Assembly: GCA_003141245.1 (NCBI GenBank)
Contig: PLLE01000039.1
Coordinates: 10,575 to 74,574, forward strand
Reading direction: 5' to 3'
From: Chloroflexota bacterium
GTDB lineage: Bacteria > Chloroflexota > Limnocylindria > Limnocylindrales > CSP1-4
Length of the DNA stretch: 64,000 nt
The notes below the pieces were generated by a model. It had not been told where the DNA came from. It worked only from the letters and a program-made list of their open reading frames with translations, and searched no databases. Below, piece by piece: positions 57,594 to 64,000 of this stretch. The translations under genes were made by a program, and so were the position numbers. Each line of letters begins with the position of its first letter. The first letter of the stretch is position 1.

Positions 57594-58330
57594 TTTTCCA
57601 TTCGCAGCGAACCGCGTTCCGGTTCACTCGCGAGAGGCGAGGAGGCATTGGCAGCGTACTCGGCGTTGCGCGGCGTCAACTCATCGTGGCGGCTTAGTCG
57701 CGGCCAGAGGGCCTCGAAGATGGCTGCCTCGATCGCGTCGGCCGTCTGGCTACCGTCGATGACGACAAATCGGCCCGGCTCGGCGGCGGCGAGGGCCAGG
57801 AATCCGTCCCTGACGCGGCGGTGGAACTCCACGTCGGCCCGCTCCTCGAAGCGAGTGATCTCGTCGGCCTGCTTGCGTCGCAGACCGTCTTCCACGGGCA
57901 GGTCGATCAGGAACGTGAGATCCGGGCGGAGGTCGCCGACCGCGAAACGCATCAGCGCGCGAAGGGCATCGAGAGATTGACCGGCGCCGTATCCCTGGTA
58001 CGCGAGGGTGGAGTCGCCGAAGCGGTCGCAGATGACGACCTCGCCACGCTCCAGCGCAGGCTCGATGACCTCCGCGGCCAGCTGAGCCCGGGCGGCGTTG
58101 AAGAGCAGGGCGTCCGCCGCCGGCACCGGAGCGAGCTCGGGGGCGTGGAGCAGGATCTGGCGGACTTCCTCGCCCAGAGCCGTCCCGCCCGGTTCGCGGG
58201 TCACCACGCAGTGGCGGCCGGAGGCGTTCAGCCTGGCAGCCAGTCGCTGGGCCTGGGTTGACTTGCCGGAACCCTCGGGCCCCTCGAGGGTCAAGAAGAA
58301 GCCGCGTCGGCGGCCGCCGTCGAGGTGCAT
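57590..58330 (-). CDS. tmk: dTMP kinase
   Basis: FFLTLEGPEGSGKSTQAQRLAARLNASGRHCVVTREPGGTALGEEVRQILL...VICDRFGDSTLAYQGYGAG. Confidence 0.95.
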   Translation of the reverse strand: MHLDGGRRRGFFLTLEGPEGSGKSTQAQRLAARLNASGRHCVVTREPGGTALGEEVRQILLHAPELAPVPAADALLFNAARAQLAAEVIEPALERGEVVICDRFGDSTLAYQGYGAGQSLDALRALMRFAVGDLRPDLTFLIDLPVEDGLRRKQADEITRFEERADVEFHRRVRDGFLALAAAEPGRFVVIDGSQTADAIEAAIFEALWPRLSRHDELTPRNAEYAANASSPLASEPERGSLRMEK

Positions 58331-58431
58331 TCGACGAGTCTAGCCGAGCCGCGAGCAGCCGAGAGCCCGCCGGGGATGGCGCGGCCCATGGCGCGACACT
58401 GGCGTCCGACGCGCATTTGCGTCGCGCCGGC

Positions 58432-60753
58432 TCAGGGGTAAAGGCGGACCCGGCGGTATGGCTCTCGGCCGCGGGAGCGCGAGATCAGGTTTGCGCGCTC
58501 GGCCATCTGGTGCTGCAGGCGACGGATGTAGGCGTTCTGGGGCGAGAGCTCGACCGGCTCGACGTTGTGGATGACCATGCCGATCGCCTCCTCGGCCTCG
58601 CGCAATGCCGCCTCGCGCGGGTCGACCTCGAGCGAGAAGATCGAAGTCAGGCTCGCCTCCATCTGGACGATGGTGTTGCTCTTCAGCACGTAGATCGGCA
58701 GTCCGCGGTCCTCGGCTTCGCGCAGAGCCGTGGTCTTCTGCCGGTACTCGCTTTTGAGCGTCATCACGACGTCGGCCTCGTCCGGGTCGCGGGCGATGAT
58801 GACCGGCAGCTGAAGCTCCTTGATCGCCTGCTCGAGACGCTTGCGGTTGATGCCGTGCGGCAGCACGCGAAGCGTCGGCAGGATCGAACCCGCATCGCTG
58901 ATTCGAACCACGGGGCCGACGTCTTCGTCGTCGGCGGCTTCTCGGCCCGCCCGAGCTCGGACCACGTCGGCCACGGCCTCGTCGTCCTCGCCCAGCTCGT
59001 CCCGGAGATCTTCGCGATCGAGGTCGGCTTCCGACCCGGCTTCCGACCCGGCCGGCACTCTCGGCGAGTCCGCCACACGGGTGGCGCCGGGAGACGTGCC
59101 GGAAGCCGCGAGCGGCTCATCTTCTTCGTCCACGCCCTCGGCGCGGTAGTCGTTGAGCGCGCGCGTTGCCTGCTGAGCCCACGAACGCTGCCGCTCCAGC
59201 TCGCGCACTTCGCGGGCACGCGGCTCGGGCACCGGCAGCGGTCCCCGCTCAATCGGGCCGCGATCGGCTATCTCACCAACATGGAACGGCAAGCCTGGGG
59301 GCTCATGACCAGGGGCCCTCGGCGGAGCCGAGAACCGTTCCCCGGGGAGCGCCCGCAAGCCCGGCGCGCCTCCTTCCAGAGCGCCCCCGACGGGCGCGCC
59401 CCATTCCGGCGCGCCAATTCCCGGCGCGCCTCCGCCGGGCCGGCCCTGGCCAGGCCCTCCGCTCGAGGTCCCGCCGTTGCCGCTCGCCCTTTCGCCGCCC
59501 CGCGTCCGCCGCGCGCCGCGGACAGGCGTCCGCCATCCGCCCCCAGCCCCGGGCCGATACCCCGGCCGTGCCCCTCCCCGATCCATCTCGTGCCAGTCGG
59601 ACGGAGCGTGGTATGAACCCGAGCCGAGCCAGCCCGGCTCCGTTCGCCAGCCCGGCCCGGCGCCGACGAGACCTGCGAAGCGGTCGCTGCCGAAGCGGTC
59701 GCTCGTCATCGCGTCGCGCGGCGACGGCTTGGGCCGCGTCTGCGAGCGATGCACGCCGCCCTCGTCGCGCCAGCGCAATTCGGCCGAGATCGGATCGCCG
59801 CGCAGCAGCGCATCCACGGTCTCGGCCACGTCGGAGTGGACGGTCACCTTCTCTCGATCGAGGATCTCGACGATGACGTCGAAGGTGGGCGGGGCCTTGC
59901 GCTCCAGGACGCTCTTCTGCGAACGGCGGCGCCGCGCTTCCTCGTCGCCGAGGGTGACCGTCTGGATCCCGCCGATCAGGTCGGTCAGCGTCGGGTTGAG
60001 CATCAGGTTGTCGAGGTTGTTGCCGTGAGCGGTGCCGATCAGCTGCACGCCCCGCTCGGCGATCGTCCGGGCGGCCTGAGCCTCGAGCTCCGTCCCGATC
60101 TCGTCGATGACGATGACCTCGGGCATGTGGTTCTCGACCGCCTCGATCATGACCTCGTGCTGGAGCGACGGCGTTCGGACCTGCATTCGCCGTGCTCGGC
60201 CGATCGCCGGGTGCGGGATGTCGCCGTCGCCGGCGATCTCGTTCGAGGTGTCCACGACCACGACCCGCTTGCCCTGGTCGTCGGCCAGGACGCGGGCGGC
60301 CTCGCGCAGCATCGTCGTCTTGCCGATGCCGGGCCGGCCCATGATCAGGATCGACTTCCCGGACTCGACGAAGTCGTTGATGATCTCGATCGTGCCGTAG
60401 ACCGCGCGGCCGATCCGGCAAGTCAGCCCGACGATCTTGCCGGTCCGGTTGCGGAGGGCGCTGATTCGATGAAGCGTCCGTTCGATGCCGGCGCGGTTAT
60501 CGTCGCCGAAGGTGCCGATATGGTCGACGACGTACTTTATGTCGGCCTCGGTGATCTCACGTTCCAGCAGCGTCACCTCGCTCGCCGTTGAGCGCGCCTC
60601 GGGCCGACGCCCGAGATCCATGATGACTTCGATCAGCTGGTCGGGATCCGTCAGGGCATGCACTGCCTCGACCACGTCGGGTGGAAGGGCCCCAAGGAGC
60701 AGATCCAGATCGTCGATCGACTCCCGCCGACGGTGCCCGCCCTGATCAGCCAC
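58432..60753 (-). CDS. R3H domain-containing AAA ATPase, SpoIIIAA-like single-stranded nucleic-acid binding protein
   Basis: LLGALPPDVVEAVHAL...ISALRNRTGKIVGLTCRIGRAVYGTIEIINDFVESGKSILIMGRPGIGKTTMLREAARVLADDQGKRVVVVDTSNEIAGDGDIPHPAIGRARRMQV; low-complexity Gly/Pro middle; C-terminal R3H-like NVEPVELSPQNAYIRRLQHQMAE. Confidence 0.93.
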   Translation of the reverse strand: MADQGGHRRRESIDDLDLLLGALPPDVVEAVHALTDPDQLIEVIMDLGRRPEARSTASEVTLLEREITEADIKYVVDHIGTFGDDNRAGIERTLHRISALRNRTGKIVGLTCRIGRAVYGTIEIINDFVESGKSILIMGRPGIGKTTMLREAARVLADDQGKRVVVVDTSNEIAGDGDIPHPAIGRARRMQVRTPSLQHEVMIEAVENHMPEVIVIDEIGTELEAQAARTIAERGVQLIGTAHGNNLDNLMLNPTLTDLIGGIQTVTLGDEEARRRRSQKSVLERKAPPTFDVIVEILDREKVTVHSDVAETVDALLRGDPISAELRWRDEGGVHRSQTRPKPSPRDAMTSDRFGSDRFAGLVGAGPGWRTEPGWLGSGSYHAPSDWHEMDRGGARPGYRPGAGGGWRTPVRGARRTRGGERASGNGGTSSGGPGQGRPGGGAPGIGAPEWGAPVGGALEGGAPGLRALPGERFSAPPRAPGHEPPGLPFHVGEIADRGPIERGPLPVPEPRAREVRELERQRSWAQQATRALNDYRAEGVDEEDEPLAASGTSPGATRVADSPRVPAGSEAGSEADLDREDLRDELGEDDEAVADVVRARAGREAADDEDVGPVVRISDAGSILPTLRVLPHGINRKRLEQAIKELQLPVIIARDPDEADVVMTLKSEYRQKTTALREAEDRGLPIYVLKSNTIVQMEASLTSIFSLEVDPREAALREAEEAIGMVIHNVEPVELSPQNAYIRRLQHQMAERANLISRSRGREPYRRVRLYP

Positions 60754-60774
60754 GTCTTCTCCTGTGCTTTCGGG

Positions 60775-61806
60775 CTAGCGTACAGCCGGGACGAGAGCGG
60801 GTTCGGCGACGCGGACGACGGCCTCTTTCATGAGGAGCGTAACCGTGACCAGGCTCGCAAAACCCGCCTCCTCGAGGCGGCGATCGATCGGTGATTCATA
60901 GGTCCGAACCGGGGCGAGAACGCCATTGTCCGGGCAGCTGCCCCCCCTCTCGATCCGGGCGCCGATGAGGCCCAGACCGAAGTCGACGATCGGATCCACG
61001 TCCGCACCGGGCCGGGCGAGGATCTTGAGGTAGTGGGGCTGCTCTTCGCGCGCCACCCCGACCTGCAACAGGGCTGAGAGCACGCCCGGCCCGTCGTCCT
61101 GGGCCTCCTGGACGTACGCCTCCACGTCGGCAAACCGCAGGATCGGCGCCAGGCTGGAGCGAGGCACGCGCGTCGTCGATCCCTGCCGCTCCCAGTCGCT
61201 GAGGCGGTACGACTCCAGTCGCATCACCGGCTGCGGGGTGACCGAGGCGTAGAGGCGAGCCAGCGGCAACGCGTCCAGTGGCTGGCACGGCCGGATGCCT
61301 GCGGAACGGGTCTTCTCGTCGGGCCAGGCGTGGGGCAGCTTCATCCCGGCGCCGCGGAACAGCAGCCACTCCTGACCGTAGCGGGCGAAGCCGGCCTGCA
61401 TGAAGAGCTCGACGTTTCCCTGGCCGTCGGCGCAGGCGACGTGGAACCGGAAGGCGCCGCGCTTAGTCCCATCCCGCAGCAGGTGCTGGACGAGCCGATA
61501 GCGCGTGTCGCCCGAATCGCCCGAGCCGATGGCGTCGAGCTCCACGATCGTCATCTCGTCACGCGAGGCGTCGCGCTCCACGCGCAGCAGGCCCGAGATC
61601 CGCCGCTCGTCTTCGTAAACGAAAAGCAGGTCGTTGGGCCGGAAGGCGCCGAGCGGCAATCGGAAGAGGCTGAAGACGCCGATCCGCGGGCCGCTGACCG
61701 GCAGGCCGAGCGAGCGCGCGTCGACGTGCTCCTGCTGCGAGAGCCGGGAGAGCTCGCCCAGGGCGGCGAGATCGGTCAGGCGAGCGAGACGGACGCGACC
61801 GCTCAC
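60775..61806 (-). CDS. GNAT-like/uncharacterised protein
   Basis: GTG start overlapping the pdxT stop; VRLARLTDLAALGELSRLSQQEHV...FVYEDERRISGLLRVERDASRDEMTIVELDAIG; GNAT-like by eye. Confidence 0.65.
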   Translation of the reverse strand: MSGRVRLARLTDLAALGELSRLSQQEHVDARSLGLPVSGPRIGVFSLFRLPLGAFRPNDLLFVYEDERRISGLLRVERDASRDEMTIVELDAIGSGDSGDTRYRLVQHLLRDGTKRGAFRFHVACADGQGNVELFMQAGFARYGQEWLLFRGAGMKLPHAWPDEKTRSAGIRPCQPLDALPLARLYASVTPQPVMRLESYRLSDWERQGSTTRVPRSSLAPILRFADVEAYVQEAQDDGPGVLSALLQVGVAREEQPHYLKILARPGADVDPIVDFGLGLIGARIERGGSCPDNGVLAPVRTYESPIDRRLEEAGFASLVTVTLLMKEAVVRVAEPALVPAVR

Positions 61807-62444
61807 GTCACCTCCCCGAACGACCACGGCTCGGTGCCGGCAGCTTCCGTGCCCTCGCCGGGTTCCGCGTACTCCGCGGCCATGGTGGCCACGAGCCGGT
61901 GAATCCGGGTCTCGCCGGCCAGCTCGGGATGGAACGCGATGGCGATGACGTTGCGCTGGCGCACGGCCACGACGCGCTGGTCGGGGAGGCGGGCGAGAAC
62001 CTCCACCCCGGGGCCTACGCGCTCGATGATCGGAGCCCGGATGAAGATGGCGTGGACCGGCCGATCGCCGAGGATCGGCATAGCCAGGTCGGTCTCGAAC
62101 GAGTCGAGCTGGCGCCCAAAGGCGTTGCGCTCGACGGTCACGTCGAGCAGCGGGAAGACGGGCTCGTCGCCGCCGGCAATCTCCATGGCCACGATGATCA
62201 TCCCTGCGCAGGTGCCGAGGATCGGGGCCCCCGACCTTGCCAGGGCCATGATCGGCTCTCGCAGGCCCCAGCGAGCGACGAGCTTGCGCATCGTCGTGCT
62301 CTCGCCGCCCGGCAGGATCAGGCCGGAGATCCCCTCCAGGTCTTCGGGCAGACGCACGGGAACGGGCTCTACGCCGATCGCGCGAAGGATCTGGATGTGC
62401 TCGATGACGGCGCCGTGGAGCGCCAGTACGCCAATCTTCATCAT
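61803..62444 (-). CDS. pdxT: pyridoxal 5'-phosphate synthase glutaminase subunit
   Basis: KIGVLALHGAVIEHIQILRAIGVEPVPVRLPEDLEGISGLILPGGESTTMRKL...GTCAGMIIVA. Confidence 0.97.
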   Translation of the reverse strand: MMKIGVLALHGAVIEHIQILRAIGVEPVPVRLPEDLEGISGLILPGGESTTMRKLVARWGLREPIMALARSGAPILGTCAGMIIVAMEIAGGDEPVFPLLDVTVERNAFGRQLDSFETDLAMPILGDRPVHAIFIRAPIIERVGPGVEVLARLPDQRVVAVRQRNVIAIAFHPELAGETRIHRLVATMAAEYAEPGEGTEAAGTEPWSFGEVT

Positions 62445-62509
62445 GCGCTCCGGGTTCGCGTCGGTCCCGTTGGACCGCGCGTCCCGCTACGCCGAGCTAC
62501 CACGCCGGG

Positions 62510-63397
62510 CTACCAGCCCCGGACCGCCAGACGCTCCGCCTCTGGGATCGTGGCCGCCGCGATGCCGCGCATCGGGCTGCCAAGACCCTTCGAAACCTCG
62601 GCGATGATCTTGGGGTTGTCGAAGTGAAGCGTGGCTTGAACGATCGCCTCGGCGGTCTTCCTGGGGTTCTCGCTCTTGAAGATGCCCGACCCCACGAAGA
62701 CACCCTCCGCGCCGAGCTGCATCGCCAGGGCCGCGTCGGCCGGGATGGCGATGCCGCCGGCCACGAAGTTGACGACCGGCAGCCTGCCCTCCGCCGCGAC
62801 CTGCTTGACCAGGTCGTAGGGAGCGTCCATCTCCTTCGCGGCGACGAAGAGCTCGTCCTCGCGCATCGACTGCAGGCGACGGATCTCGGACATCAGGATC
62901 CGGATGTGGCGAACGGCCTCGACGATGTCGCCGGTGCCGGCTTCGCCCTTGGTCCGGATCATCGCCGCGCCCTCGTTGATTCGGCGAAGCGCCTCCCCGA
63001 GATTCCGGCAGCCGCACACGAACGGCACCTTGAAGGCGTGCTTGTCGATGTGGTTGGTTTCGTCGGCGGGCGTGAGTACCTCCGACTCGTCGATGTAGTC
63101 GACGCCAAGCGCCTCGAGAACCTGGGCCTCGACGAAATGACCGATCCGAGCCTTGGCCATGACCGGGATGCTGACCGCCGCCATGATCCCCTCGATCATC
63201 TCGGGATCGCTCATGCGGGCCACGCCGCCTGCCGCCCGAATGTCGGACGGGACGCGCTCGAGGGCCATGACGGCACACGCGCCGGCGTCCTCGGCGATCT
63301 TGGCGTGCTCAGGCGTAACGACGTCCATGATGACGCCGCCTTTGAGCATCTGGGCGAGGCCTTTCTTCGTGGCCCAGGTGGAGGTCTCGGCGGTCAT
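62510..63397 (-). CDS. pdxS: pyridoxal 5'-phosphate synthase lyase subunit
   Basis: [103 protein letters not shown]. Confidence 0.98.
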   Translation of the reverse strand: MTAETSTWATKKGLAQMLKGGVIMDVVTPEHAKIAEDAGACAVMALERVPSDIRAAGGVARMSDPEMIEGIMAAVSIPVMAKARIGHFVEAQVLEALGVDYIDESEVLTPADETNHIDKHAFKVPFVCGCRNLGEALRRINEGAAMIRTKGEAGTGDIVEAVRHIRILMSEIRRLQSMREDELFVAAKEMDAPYDLVKQVAAEGRLPVVNFVAGGIAIPADAALAMQLGAEGVFVGSGIFKSENPRKTAEAIVQATLHFDNPKIIAEVSKGLGSPMRGIAAATIPEAERLAVRGW

Positions 63398-63593
63398 TTG
63401 ATCCCATTTCTTTCTGCGGCGGGGGGTGCGGGCGTGCTCCAATGAGGCGACGGCCCGCGCCGCGCTGCCGAATTATACCCGGGCACCCTGGACGACCGGC
63501 CAGGAGCCCCCCGGGGCCGTCTGGTGGTAGGGTTTCGCGACCGCCACGAAGGAGCCGCGGCCTGACCGGAGAGGCGAATCGCCATGACTTACG

Positions 63594-64000
63594 TCGACGG
63601 CTACGTCGTGCTGCTGCCGGCGATCCCGGTCGCGGTGTGGATCCTGCGACGACGGGCGGATCGGCGATGGACGTTGCTCGCGCTGCTGGCGCTGGCACAC
63701 GCGACCGCGGTCGTGGTCCTGACCCTCTTCCCGGTGCCGATCGCCGGTCAGGACTTCTACCGCCAGACCAGGGGCATCAGCGGCGACAACGTGGTGCCGT
63801 TCGCGACGATCGTCTGGCAGCTGAGCAACCTCACCTGGAACACCATCCGACAGCTCTCGGGCAACGTCCTGCTGCTCACACCGCTCGGCGTGTACGGCCC
63901 GGCTCTCTGGCCGGCACTGCGCGATTGGCGCCGCTTCCTGGTCGTGGCCCTGGCCATCGGGGTCGCCATCGAGCTGGCCCAATTCGCCGGGTCGCTCACG
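63594..64000 (+). CDS. VanZ-like family protein, partial (runs off right edge)
   Basis: MTYVDGYVVLLPAIPVAVWILRRRADRRWTLLALLALAHATAVVVLTLFPVPIAG...NVVPFATI...QLSGNVLLLTPLGVYGPALWPALRDWRRFLVVALAIGVAIELAQ. Not in the ORF track because there is no stop in the window. Confidence 0.85.

Overview
High-GC bacterial chromosomal window. Gene content looks like Chloroflexota (Limnocylindria-like), but that is inference only. About 55 protein genes can be supported. Left part (about 1.9-25.7 kb): a dense sugar-catabolism and transport region. It contains a CUT2 ABC transporter with two tandem single-domain ATPases, a split transketolase, cupin, Gfo/Idh/MocA oxidoreductase, TIM-barrel isomerase, RbsD/FucU mutarotase, MBL-fold hydrolase, MmsA/IolA, SDR, GH31, a CUT1 ABC transporter and two LacI regulators. 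This region appears to have been inserted into, or recombined at, a xylose isomerase gene. A 53-codon xylA 5' fragment (1728-1887) abuts an IS21-type istA/terminus remnant (1888-2170), and an intact xylA-xylB lies at the far side (25724-28430). A 102-bp near-identical repeat (3 mismatches) marks both sides. AmmeMemoRadiSam protein A lies left of the region, and the radical SAM enzyme and protein B lie right of it. Right part: core metabolism (pgm, ald, malic enzyme, aromatic aminotransferase), a cobalamin-riboswitch-associated ECF transporter operon, two sigma-factor modules (one with a duplicated four-Cys extracytoplasmic domain), a GGDQF diguanylate-cyclase-like protein, a c-di-AMP receptor-like protein, and a pdxS-pdxT-...-R3H ATPase-tmk-sigma-anti-sigma cluster. 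No rRNA, tRNA or CRISPR was found. All family calls are by eye from motifs; no database search was run.
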